Source: Pseudomonadaceae bacterium
GTDB lineage: Bacteria; Pseudomonadota; Alphaproteobacteria; UBA2136; UBA6156
NCBI GenBank assembly: GCA_947464215.1
Contig: CANHVX010000061.1
Location: forward strand, 1 to 6,137
DNA: 6,137 nucleotides
Reading direction: 5' to 3'
The stretch's first letter is position 1. The number at the start of each line of letters is the position of its first letter. The notes beneath the pieces were generated by a model. The model worked only from the letters and a program-made list of their open reading frames with translations. It was not told the origin of the DNA and made no database searches. The position numbers were made by a program, and so were the translations under genes. Below are positions 1 to 5,697 of the stretch, one piece after another.

Positions 1-189
1 CCATAGAAGAAACAGAACCAATCATCAGGCGTCTAAGGTAACCACTGCATGTGCCCCTATGGTATTCTCTACAATATTTTGCACAGCCTGCCTTGGCCGG
101 CCTTGGTGGCGCAGCTCAGCCCCTACCTCAACGCTCTGCGCCTGCGGCACACCCAAAACAAAAAACACCGATAATTCAGGAGAACACGC

Positions 190-1509
190 ATGCCCACTCC
201 CGCCTATCGCATCACCGGCGGCCGCCCGGTTAAGGGTGAAATCACCTGCTACGGCGCCAAGAATTTTACCACCAAGGCCATGGTCGCGGCCTGCTTGGGC
301 AATTCGCCCACCACACTTACCAACGTGCCACCTATTGGCGATGTGGATATCACCATTGGCCTGCTCAAAAGCATCGGCGTCAAAATCACGTGGGAAGATG
401 AAACCACGCTGCACATAGACCCCCGTAAAATCAACACGCACGCCGTCACCACACCCGATAGCCGCAGCAACCGCATCCCTATTCTCCTGATGCCCGCCCT
501 GCTGCACCGCTTTGGCAAGGCCGAGATTCCACGCATGGACGGCTGCGATATCGGCGAACGTAAGGTCGATATCCATGAGGCGGCTGTAGAAGCCTTCGGC
601 GGCACCATCGAGGTCGACCGCGAGCACCTCATAGCCTCCACTCGCAAAAAGCTAAAGGGCACCCATTTTGCCCTCAGCTACCCAAGCGTCGGGGCCACCG
701 AAACATGCCTGTTTCTTTCGGTGCTTAGCCGGGGCACCAGCGTCATTTCCAATGCAGCTATCGAACCCGAAATCATTGCCATCGTCACCATGTTGCGGGC
801 TATGGGCGCCATCATTTTCGTGTCTCCCGGGCGCGAAATTCGGGTGGAAGGGGTCGAAAGCCTCAGCGGCACCACCATGCATTGCCTGGGCGATAGAATC
901 GAGGCCGCCAGCTGGGCCAGCCTTGCCTGCGCGGTGAATGGCGATGTCACCGTGCATGGCATCTTGCCCGATACCCTGAATAACTTTCTGGCCTACTACC
1001 GCCAGGTGGGTGGTGGGTTTGAGCTGGTGGGCGAGCAAAGCATCCGCTTTTTCCGGGCCGGCAAACTGCAACCCATCATGCTGGAAACCGATGTATATCC
1101 CGGCTTCGCAACCGATTGGCAGCAACCGTTTGCCGTGTTGCTCACCCAGGCCGAAGGCATCAGCGCCATTCACGAAACAGTGTATGAGAGCCGGTTTGGC
1201 TACACCAGCGTGCTCAACCAGATGGGCGCGCGCATCCAATTGTCCAAAGAGTGTTTGGGCAAACCGTGCCGCTTTCAGCACCAGGGGCACGCCCACAGCG
1301 CCCTTATTATGGGCGCCACCAAACTGGAAGCGCTCGACGAGCCCATCGAAGTGCCCGACTTACGCGGTGGCCTGGCCTATGTGATAGCCGCCGCACTGGC
1401 CAAGGGCAAAACCACCCTCACTCACATTGCGCGCATCGAGCGTGGCTACGGCGACATCGTGGCAAGGCTTGGCGACATGAGCCTCGACATTACACGCATC
1501 AAGGTGTAG
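190..1509 (+). CDS. murA: MurA-family UDP-N-acetylglucosamine 1-carboxyvinyltransferase (divergent)
   Basis: Cytoplasmic enolpyruvyl transferase. MurA moves the enolpyruvyl group of phosphoenolpyruvate onto UDP-GlcNAc, the first committed step of peptidoglycan precursor synthesis. The 439 residues are slightly longer than typical MurA (about 420-430) and span both inside-out barrel domains. Catalytic and ligand residues can be aligned by eye with E. coli MurA: GAKN (K24, N25), R95, the loop cysteine in DGCDIGERKVD (C119, R124), PSVGAT at 165-170, ATDWQ (D309), R335, DLR at 390-392 and R418 in IERGY. C119 corresponds to the fosfomycin-target cysteine. Several normally conserved stretches differ: VYESRFGYT replaces the usual FENRFMHV, and DRIEAASW replaces DRIETGT. 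The start is supported by AGGAG at 178-182, seven bases before the ATG. A TACAAT at 70-75 might be its -10, but no good -35 is seen. The family call is firm; whether this is the sole housekeeping MurA or a second paralogue cannot be told here. Confidence 0.9.
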   Translation: MPTPAYRITGGRPVKGEITCYGAKNFTTKAMVAACLGNSPTTLTNVPPIGDVDITIGLLKSIGVKITWEDETTLHIDPRKINTHAVTTPDSRSNRIPILLMPALLHRFGKAEIPRMDGCDIGERKVDIHEAAVEAFGGTIEVDREHLIASTRKKLKGTHFALSYPSVGATETCLFLSVLSRGTSVISNAAIEPEIIAIVTMLRAMGAIIFVSPGREIRVEGVESLSGTTMHCLGDRIEAASWASLACAVNGDVTVHGILPDTLNNFLAYYRQVGGGFELVGEQSIRFFRAGKLQPIMLETDVYPGFATDWQQPFAVLLTQAEGISAIHETVYESRFGYTSVLNQMGARIQLSKECLGKPCRFQHQGHAHSALIMGATKLEALDEPIEVPDLRGGLAYVIAAALAKGKTTLTHIARIERGYGDIVARLGDMSLDITRIKV

Positions 1510-1550
1510 CTATAAAAGCACACTTGCTGGGGATAAAATAGGCAACACGA

Positions 1551-1570
1551 AACCTTTCAACAGGTTGTTT
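1551..1570 (+). terminator. weak possible terminator after murA
   Basis: AACCT (1551-1555) pairs with AGGTT (1562-1566) across a 6-nt loop and is followed by GTTT. The stem is only 5 bp and AT-rich, and the T tract is short, so termination would be weak. It is the only hairpin of this kind I see between murA and the next gene. Confidence 0.2.
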
Positions 1571-1584
1571 GGCGTATACGAATA

Positions 1585-1613
1585 TTGCCCACACCCATTC
1601 TTTGTCCTATGCT
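1585..1613 (+). promoter_or_regulatory. candidate sigma-70 promoter for the 183-residue hypothetical gene
   Basis: TTGCCC (1585-1590) and TATGCT (1608-1613) are separated by exactly 17 bp, each matching four of six consensus positions. Transcription would start near 1620, giving a leader of roughly 68 nt before the ATG at 1688. It is placed correctly for the next gene, but each hexamer is only a partial match. Confidence 0.4.
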
Positions 1614-1636
1614 TAAAAGGCTAAGAGAGCACAGCC

Positions 1637-1684
1637 GGGTTGGAAGAACCCAGCCCAGCTAAGGAGAGAGAGCTAGGAAGGCTG
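1637..1684 (+). promoter_or_regulatory. structured leader that may cover the ribosome binding site
   Basis: Two hairpins can be drawn. GGGTT (1637-1641) pairs with AACCC (1647-1651). CAGCC (1651-1655) pairs with GGCTG (1680-1684), enclosing AGCT (1657-1660) with AGCT (1671-1674). The second structure contains both purine-rich ribosome-binding candidates, AAGGAG at 1661-1666 in the loop and AGGAAGG at 1675-1681. They share base 1651, so they compete there. Any translational control is inference from base pairing alone. Confidence 0.3.
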
Positions 1685-1687
1685 AAT

Positions 1688-2239
1688 ATGAACGTAACCG
1701 GGCCCGTCTCGGCAGCAGGGGGAGCAAATACTCCCGCTTCGGCGTTGGCCGGCGTTCCAGCCGATATCCGCAACGTGCTCACCACCATTGCCACCAGCCC
1801 CGGCATCACAGAGGCCGACCGCACAAGCCTCGTGAAGGCCACCGCTGTTGCCTCTGGTATTTCCGATGCCAGCCTGCGTTCCGTTGCCCTCAAGCAAATT
1901 TCCGGGATGGGCCTTTACCTCAGTAGCGTGGGCGATAACAGCCTGCCGCGCTGGAGCGTGATGACAGCTTTGCGCGCCTACGGCCTGAATATCCGCGATA
2001 AAACACCGACCGAATCCGACACCACACGCACCGCCCAAGCCATGCAACAGGTGGCCGCACTTGCCAAGGCCAATAACATCAGCGTTACACAGGCCATAAC
2101 GCATACACCTGGGGCCGGCACCGCGCCAAAACCCACACCTTTGCAGTCTAAAAATGCGGCCGTCACGGCGGGTTTATTTGGCGGCACCGAAGGCTCTCCC
2201 GCCACCCTCACCACCACGCTTCTCAACCGTCTGGTGTAA
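1688..2239 (+). CDS. hypothetical protein, 183 residues, Ala/Thr/Ser-rich
   Basis: I do not recognise this protein. It begins MNVTGPVSAAGG and has no obvious signal peptide, membrane segment or cysteine. The first 25 or so and last 40 or so residues are low-complexity (Ala, Thr, Ser, Gly, Pro) and probably disordered. The middle, roughly residues 24-135, looks like an alpha-helical domain; it includes ISGMGLYLSSVGDN and RWSVMTALRAYGLNIRDK. The ATG at 1688 is chosen because AGGAAGG (1675-1681) lies six bases upstream. An in-frame TTG at 1640 would add 16 residues but has no comparable site. Codon use resembles the neighbours, so it is probably a genuine native gene. Gaps of 178 nt after murA and 219 nt before glyA, plus its own candidate promoter and terminator, suggest separate transcription. 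No function is assigned. Confidence 0.72.
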   Translation: MNVTGPVSAAGGANTPASALAGVPADIRNVLTTIATSPGITEADRTSLVKATAVASGISDASLRSVALKQISGMGLYLSSVGDNSLPRWSVMTALRAYGLNIRDKTPTESDTTRTAQAMQQVAALAKANNISVTQAITHTPGAGTAPKPTPLQSKNAAVTAGLFGGTEGSPATLTTTLLNRLV

Positions 2240-2265
2240 ATCTAGGCATTTGCATGCCAAAACAG

Positions 2266-2286
2266 AGCCGCACAGGGCTTTTTTTT
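2266..2286 (+). terminator. probable rho-independent terminator after the hypothetical gene
   Basis: AGCC (2266-2269) pairs with GGCT (2276-2279) over a 6-nt loop and runs into eight T residues (2279-2286). The stem is short. A second option follows: the same GGCT can pair with AGCC at 2297-2300, which is followed by seven T residues (2301-2307). Together they make termination here plausible, just before the glyA promoter. Confidence 0.45.
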
Positions 2287-2306
2287 GTCGTGATACAGCC
2301 TTTTTT

Positions 2307-2315
2307 TGGTATAAT
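2307..2315 (+). promoter_or_regulatory. extended -10 promoter of glyA
   Basis: TG at 2307-2308, one base, then a perfect TATAAT (2310-2315) forms a textbook extended -10 element. A partial -35, TTGTCG at 2285-2290, is 19 bp upstream, longer than ideal, but extended -10 promoters tolerate this. Transcription would start near 2321-2323, giving a glyA leader of about 137 nt. The promoter sits directly on the preceding T tract. Confidence 0.65.
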
Positions 2316-2337
2316 GCGCCCAACAAAGGCTACGCCC

Positions 2338-2385
2338 ATGCTCAAAATTATCAATGGTAACTCCTGCCGCGCCACCGGCGAGTAA
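2338..2385 (+). CDS. possible 15-codon leader peptide upstream of glyA
   Basis: An ATG at 2338 opens a frame encoding MLKIINGNSCRATGE, ending at TAA 2383-2385. AAAGG at 2325-2329 lies eight bases before the ATG and just after the predicted transcription start, so the frame could be translated. It contains two Gly, one Ser and one Cys codon, not a striking run for a leader that senses SHMT products. It ends just before two hairpin-forming segments (2393-2402 and 2407-2422). It may be chance; frames this short are common. No attenuator T tract follows, so any control would more likely act on translation. Confidence 0.25.
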   Translation: MLKIINGNSCRATGE

Positions 2386-2392
2386 GGGTTCT

Positions 2393-2422
2393 GCCACGTG
2401 GCCCACGCCGTGCCCACACGGC
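2393..2422 (+). promoter_or_regulatory. hairpins in the glyA leader
   Basis: GCCACGTGGC (2393-2402) is a perfect 10-base palindrome. GCCGTG (2407-2412) pairs with CACGGC (2417-2422) around a CCCA loop, a stable 6-bp GC-rich stem. Both lie within the predicted glyA leader, 37-66 nt before the start codon. No following T run makes them terminators. I could not match this region to a known riboswitch class by eye. Confidence 0.35.
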
Positions 2423-2458
2423 CCAGATTTATATCGTATGGTTAAGAAAGTTATGTCC

Positions 2459-3727
2459 ATGAATGCATTTTTCACCACCCCCCTCGCCCAAGCCGACAAA
2501 GCCATTCAAAGCAGCCTCACGCACGAACTGGCACGCCAGCGCGAAGGTATCGAGCTTATTGCCTCCGAGAACTACGTCAGCCGCGCCGTGTTGGAAGCCG
2601 CCGGCAGCGTGCTCACCAACAAATACGCCGAAGGCTACCCCGGCAAGCGGTATTACAACGGCTGCGCCGCGGTCGACGAAGCCGAAACCCTGGCTCTAGA
2701 CCGCGCCAAAAAGCTGTTTGGCGCCGCCTACGCCAACGTGCAACCGCACAGTGGCAGCACGGCCAACCAAGCTGTGTTTTTGGCCCTGCTCCAGCCCGGC
2801 GATGATATCCTGGGGCTCGACCTCGCCCATGGCGGCCACCTCACCCACGGCAGCCCCGTCAACATGAGCGGCAAATGGTTCAAACCCCATTTTTACGGGG
2901 TGAAAAAGGATGACGAACGGATCGACTACGACCAATTGGCCGAAACCGCCCACCGCATCAAACCAAAGCTGATATCCGCCGGCGCCAGCGCCTATCCGCG
3001 TATCATAAACTTCAACCGCATGGCCGAAATCGCACGCGAGGTCGGCGCGTATTTCATGGCCGATATCGCGCACATAGCCGGCCTGTGCGCGGTGGGGCTG
3101 CATCCCAACCCGTTGCCCTTGGCCGATGTCGTCACCACCACCACCCACAAAACACTGCGCGGCCCGCGCGGCGGGATGATCCTCAGCCGCGATGAGGCGC
3201 TGGGCAAGAAATTCAACAGCGCCGTGTTTCCGGGGGTTCAGGGTGGCCCGTTGATGCACATTGTCGCGGGCAAAGCCGTGGCCTTTGGCGAGGCGCTCAC
3301 CCCCGGCTACAAAACCTACATCCAAGGCGTGGTCGATAACTGCAAGGCCATGGCCAAGGGGATGACCGATAACGGCCTGCGCCTGGTCAGCGGCGGCACC
3401 GACAACCACCTGTGCCTGCTCGATTTACGCCCCCAGGCCCTCACGGGCGACGTGGTCACCGACCTGCTCGAGCACGCCGGCATCACCGCCAACAAGAACA
3501 TGGTGCCGTTCGACACCCAACCGCCGCAAAAAACCAGCGGCGTGCGGGTTGGTAGCGCGGCAGGCACCACACGCGGCTTTACCGAGTCCGATTTCCACCA
3601 GATTGGCAGCTGGATTGCCGAAATCACCCACGCCGCCAAAGCGGGGAATGGGGAAGCCACCGCACACAAGGTCAAGGCGGAAGTGGCCCGCCTGTGTGAA
3701 AAATATCCACTCTATCAGGGGCTTTAA
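2459..3727 (+). CDS. glyA: serine hydroxymethyltransferase
   Basis: Cytoplasmic PLP enzyme that interconverts serine plus tetrahydrofolate with glycine plus 5,10-methylene-tetrahydrofolate, feeding one-carbon units to purine, thymidylate and methionine synthesis. The 422 residues match the usual bacterial length. Hallmarks include IELIASENYVS (31-41), NKYAEGYPGKRYY (54-66), the cofactor pocket SGSTAN (98-103), ADIAHIAG (201-208), the Schiff-base lysine K231 in TTTTHKTLRGPRGG and the substrate-carboxylate arginine R363 in SGVRVGSAAGTTRGF. Starts at 2354, 2438 and 2453 are in frame. I prefer 2459 because purine-rich AAGAAAG (2444-2450) lies eight bases upstream and MNAFFTTPL is close to family N-termini; 2453, adding MS, is equally possible. 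It has its own extended -10 promoter and a structured leader. nrdR follows after 57 nt with no terminator, so the two are probably co-transcribed. Confidence 0.96.
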   Translation: MNAFFTTPLAQADKAIQSSLTHELARQREGIELIASENYVSRAVLEAAGSVLTNKYAEGYPGKRYYNGCAAVDEAETLALDRAKKLFGAAYANVQPHSGSTANQAVFLALLQPGDDILGLDLAHGGHLTHGSPVNMSGKWFKPHFYGVKKDDERIDYDQLAETAHRIKPKLISAGASAYPRIINFNRMAEIAREVGAYFMADIAHIAGLCAVGLHPNPLPLADVVTTTTHKTLRGPRGGMILSRDEALGKKFNSAVFPGVQGGPLMHIVAGKAVAFGEALTPGYKTYIQGVVDNCKAMAKGMTDNGLRLVSGGTDNHLCLLDLRPQALTGDVVTDLLEHAGITANKNMVPFDTQPPQKTSGVRVGSAAGTTRGFTESDFHQIGSWIAEITHAAKAGNGEATAHKVKAEVARLCEKYPLYQGL

Positions 3728-3744
3728 GGCCTAGAAACGCCATA

Positions 3745-3783
3745 GGGCTAGACGCAGGCACGTATACGTTCTACATCTAGCCC
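3745..3783 (+). repeat. nested inverted repeat between glyA and nrdR
   Basis: GGGCTAGA (3745-3752) is the exact inverse complement of TCTAGCCC (3776-3783). Its 23-base interior contains another perfect palindrome, ACGTATACGT (3760-3769). The outer right arm ends one base before the nrdR ATG at 3785. As RNA this would form a hairpin abutting the start codon; as DNA the inner palindrome could be an operator. It lacks a T tract, so it is not a terminator. It does not clearly match the NrdR box as I remember it. Confidence 0.5.
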
Positions 3784-3784
3784 C

Positions 3785-4240
3785 ATGAAATGCCCCTTTT
3801 GCGCCCACGAAGACACGCAGGTAAAGGATAGCCGCCCCTCCGATGACGGGCGCACCATTCGCCGCCGCCGCGAGTGCCCGGCCTGCGGCCGACGCTTTAC
3901 CACGTTTGAACGCTTTCAGGTGCAGCAGGTTATGGTCGTCAAGCGCGATGGCCGCCGCGAGCTGTTCGACCGCGACAAACTCATCGCCAGCCTGCTTACC
4001 GCCTTGCGTAAACGGCCGGTCACACAGCAGCAAATTGGCCAAATGGCGTCCGATATCGAGCAAAGCCTCACCGAGTCTAGCCGCAGCGAAGTCAGCAGCC
4101 GCGAAGTCGGCGATGCCGCCTTGGTCGCCCTCCGCGCGGTCGACTTCATCGGCTACCTGCGCTACGCCAGCGTCTACCACGAATTTTCGGGCCCCAACGA
4201 CGTCGTCAAACTCCTCGGCGAAGAACCCTCCAAGTCATAA
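3785..4240 (+). CDS. nrdR: transcriptional repressor NrdR
   Basis: Cytoplasmic regulator of ribonucleotide reductase genes. NrdR binds ATP or dATP through an ATP-cone and represses nrd promoters. The 151 residues are the normal length. A zinc ribbon with cysteines at 3, 6, 31 and 34 (CPFC and CPAC) encloses the conserved DSRPSDDGRTIRRRRECP segment. The ATP-cone follows at roughly residues 47-137, with VVKRDGRRELFDRDKL (51-66), the ALRKRPV helix and the closing LRYASVYHEF. The MKCPFC start is the canonical one, yet no Shine-Dalgarno sequence is visible. Instead an inverted repeat (3745-3783) ends just before the ATG, so translation may rely on coupling to glyA or be structure-dependent. Adjacency to glyA is frequent in alphaproteobacteria. 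The stop TAA leads straight into a strong terminator. Confidence 0.96.
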   Translation: MKCPFCAHEDTQVKDSRPSDDGRTIRRRRECPACGRRFTTFERFQVQQVMVVKRDGRRELFDRDKLIASLLTALRKRPVTQQQIGQMASDIEQSLTESSRSEVSSREVGDAALVALRAVDFIGYLRYASVYHEFSGPNDVVKLLGEEPSKS

Positions 4241-4244
4241 AAAG

Positions 4245-4266
4245 AGGGCCTTAAGGCCCTTTTTTT
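4245..4266 (+). terminator. strong terminator, apparently bidirectional, between nrdR and the DUF465 gene
   Basis: AGGGCCTTAAGGCCCT (4245-4260) is a perfect 16-base palindrome with a TTAA loop, followed by a T tract (4260-4266). On the other strand the hairpin is followed by five T residues (A tract at 4239-4243). It begins four bases after the nrdR stop and lies 14 bases beyond the stop of the convergent minus-strand gene, so it can serve both. Confidence 0.9.
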
Positions 4267-4279
4267 GAATCCAGATCGA

Positions 4280-4504
4280 TCAAGCCACCAAATCACCGCG
4301 CAGCTTGGCCATTTCTTCAGCCACCCGCAGTTTTTTCAGCTTTACCATTTTCATCGCGGTGCCGTCCCAAGCCAGGGGTTGTTTTTGCAATTCCGAAAGC
4401 TCTGTTTCAAGGGCCTCATGGCGGTCGGCCAGGGCGCGGAAGCGCGGGTGGTTCATCAGTTGGTCATGGGTCATCGCATCGGCGGCATGGTTCACAGAAG
4501 GCAT
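4280..4504 (-). CDS. DUF465 / YdcH-family small coiled-coil protein
   Basis: Small, soluble, charged helical protein of 74 residues; the family has no settled biochemical role. DUF465 features visible are HPRFRALADRHEALETELSEL (19-39) and the basic helix MKMVKLKKLRVAEEMAKLR (51-69), forming two helices with heptad-like spacing around a QPLAWDG turn. The start at 4504 has AAGGAG (complement of 4513-4518) eight bases upstream; the adjacent ATG at 4507 (spacing five) is an equally good alternative. The frame stays open back to 4636, but those extra residues look non-coding and precede the ribosome site. It converges on nrdR and shares its terminator. It is separated by 209 nt from the glycosyltransferase gene upstream and may have its own promoter, though none is clear. 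Confidence 0.82.
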   Translation of the reverse strand: MPSVNHAADAMTHDQLMNHPRFRALADRHEALETELSELQKQPLAWDGTAMKMVKLKKLRVAEEMAKLRGDLVA

Positions 4505-4520
4505 CATCACATCTCCTTGT

Positions 4521-4673
4521 TGTTGCGTAAGCCCATAACAGGAAAAGGTTTTCCCCCAACGGGCGTCGCGGAGCTTGTCCCCTTCCCATGCATCACAGGG
4601 GTAAGGGGTTAGAGGCGCGGCGGCCCATCGCAGCACTCACGGCTGCCGGTGTCCATTATGTATTTACGCAACA
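4521..4673. repeat. 10-bp inverted repeat pair flanking an intergenic segment
   Basis: TGTTGCGTAA (4521-4530) and its exact inverse complement TTACGCAACA (4664-4673) bracket 133 bases in the gap between the glycosyltransferase-like and DUF465 genes. The match does not extend either way. A shorter CCGGTGT / ACACCGG pair (4646-4652 and 4692-4698) partly overlaps it. No target-site duplication is evident, so calling it a miniature transposable element would be speculation. Confidence 0.3.
4579..4608. repeat. GC-rich hairpin in the gap upstream of the DUF465 gene
   Basis: CCCCTTCCC (4579-4587) pairs with GGG (4599-4601) plus AAGGGG (4603-4608), leaving T4602 bulged and an 11-nt loop: nine base pairs in all. 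No T tract follows on either strand. It could be a REP-like palindromic element, an mRNA stabiliser for the upstream minus-strand unit, or chance. The rest of the 4505-4713 gap shows no RNA gene or coding region I can support. Confidence 0.35.
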
Positions 4674-4713
4674 TCCTTATGCTGCATCGCAACACCGGTG
4701 CTGACACCCGGCC

Positions 4714-5697
4714 CTATCGCCGCGCCGGCCGCGCTACAAATCCAACCGTTAGCTCCTCATGGGGCGCGGTCGGGGTGTGCGTGCGCAGCGGTGCCACATC
4801 CAACATAAATCCTTTCTGGAACTGCTCCAGCAGAAAGTCTGGCGTAATGCTGCCCGCAAGGTTGGCCACTTCATCCTGCACACGGTTCAAGGGAAGGTTC
4901 AGCAGCTTGCTTTCGGCATAACATACGCCGCTGCGGCCTTCGCACAGGTCCTGAAAGTCCATCAGTGCCGCCTCATAGGTGTTGGGGGCTTTGTAGGAGG
5001 CAAGGCGGCTCAGCACACGTATTTCGGCGGTGGAAAACACATGTCCATCCACGCTGTAGGGGTAGCTCCACTCGTTGCCCTGCTCAAACCAGCGGAAGGT
5101 CACCACATCATACCCATAGTCGGCAAATACGGGCGAATAGGCAAAGGCCGGTGGCCGTTGGTCCATATGGGCGGTGTAGCTGCGGCGCAAATGGGGCGAA
5201 AGCCGCAAGCTCAACACATGCTGAAGTGGGTCAATGGTGGCCGCCAAGGTCAGGTCCAGCGGGCGTATCAGCACAATATCATCCACCAAAAAGAAGATGT
5301 TACGTGTGGCCACCGTCGCCAGGATGGTAGGCAACAGCACCGCAAATTTTTCCGTTTCGCGGACAAACCTGATGGGGGCAGGTGCTTTGGCAAAGGCTTT
5401 GGCTACCTCCTCATAGGCGGCGGCATGGGCGGGCGTGCTGGCATTATAAAGCACTACCAGCGGGGCGGGGTTGGTTACCAGCGCACAATAACTATCCAGC
5501 AACGTGTAAATCTGCAAAGCGCGGTCTTTGGAAAACACCACACCCGTCACCCCGGGCTTAAGGTTAGCCGCCTCCACAGCGGTCAACTCCGCAATCGCCT
5601 TGGCGCGGGTGCGGCGCAGCACATCAAAGCCCCGTCGCGAGAGCATCACCCCCCCTGCCCGTGCCACGGCGGCACGTATAACGCGCTTCCACATCAT
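4714..5697 (-). CDS. putative glycosyltransferase (GT-A-like)
   Basis: This 327-residue protein is not one I can place in a named family. It looks like a cytoplasmic nucleotide-sugar-dependent transferase. The evidence is a GVVFSKDRALQIYTLLDSY start (52-70), the strand LVVLYNAS (80-87), and FLVDDIVLIRPLDL (136-149), whose paired aspartates D139/D140 resemble a DxD-type metal/nucleotide-sugar site. SVDGHVFS (215-222) and FRWFEQGNEWSYPY (201-214) may shape the acceptor side. There is no signal peptide or membrane helix; the N-terminus is basic and possibly membrane-associated. The start ATG (5697-5695) overlaps the TGA of the fucose synthase gene by four bases (ATGA), indicating translational coupling, so transfer of fucose or a related sugar into a surface glycan is a reasonable guess. 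The next ATG (5694) would drop one residue. Confidence 0.7.
   Translation of the reverse strand: MMWKRVIRAAVARAGGVMLSRRGFDVLRRTRAKAIAELTAVEAANLKPGVTGVVFSKDRALQIYTLLDSYCALVTNPAPLVVLYNASTPAHAAAYEEVAKAFAKAPAPIRFVRETEKFAVLLPTILATVATRNIFFLVDDIVLIRPLDLTLAATIDPLQHVLSLRLSPHLRRSYTAHMDQRPPAFAYSPVFADYGYDVVTFRWFEQGNEWSYPYSVDGHVFSTAEIRVLSRLASYKAPNTYEAALMDFQDLCEGRSGVCYAESKLLNLPLNRVQDEVANLAGSITPDFLLEQFQKGFMLDVAPLRTHTPTAPHEELTVGFVARPARR

Noticed and set aside
1..25. Minus-strand ATG at 25-23 that could start a divergent gene leaving the window (MIGSVSSM)
   Set aside because: Only eight codons are visible and no ribosome binding site precedes it.
3..41. Twelve codons (IEETEPIIRRLR) then TAA at the left edge, possibly the end of an upstream plus-strand gene
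   Set aside because: Too short to support; ATA, CTA and AGG codons are unlike the neighbours. Sequence to the left would decide.
25..627. 200-residue open frame on the minus strand overlapping the murA start
   Set aside because: It lies mostly antisense to a well-supported murA, has no ribosome binding site and no recognisable domain; GC-rich coding DNA commonly leaves such open antisense frames.
2354..2458. Longer GlyA with 35 extra N-terminal residues
   Set aside because: The added residues have no counterpart in the family, there is no ribosome site at 2354, and this region looks like leader RNA.
2322..2458. Glycine or other known riboswitch in the glyA leader
   Set aside because: I see none of the conserved core motifs of the glycine, SAM or THF classes; a covariance-model search would be needed to be sure.
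2696..3409. 237-residue minus-strand open frame within glyA
   Set aside because: glyA is unambiguous on the other strand; this is its antisense shadow.
4505..4636. N-terminal extension of the DUF465 protein to 118 residues
   Set aside because: The strong AAGGAG site lies inside the extension and serves the ATGs at 4507/4504; the extension shows no family similarity.
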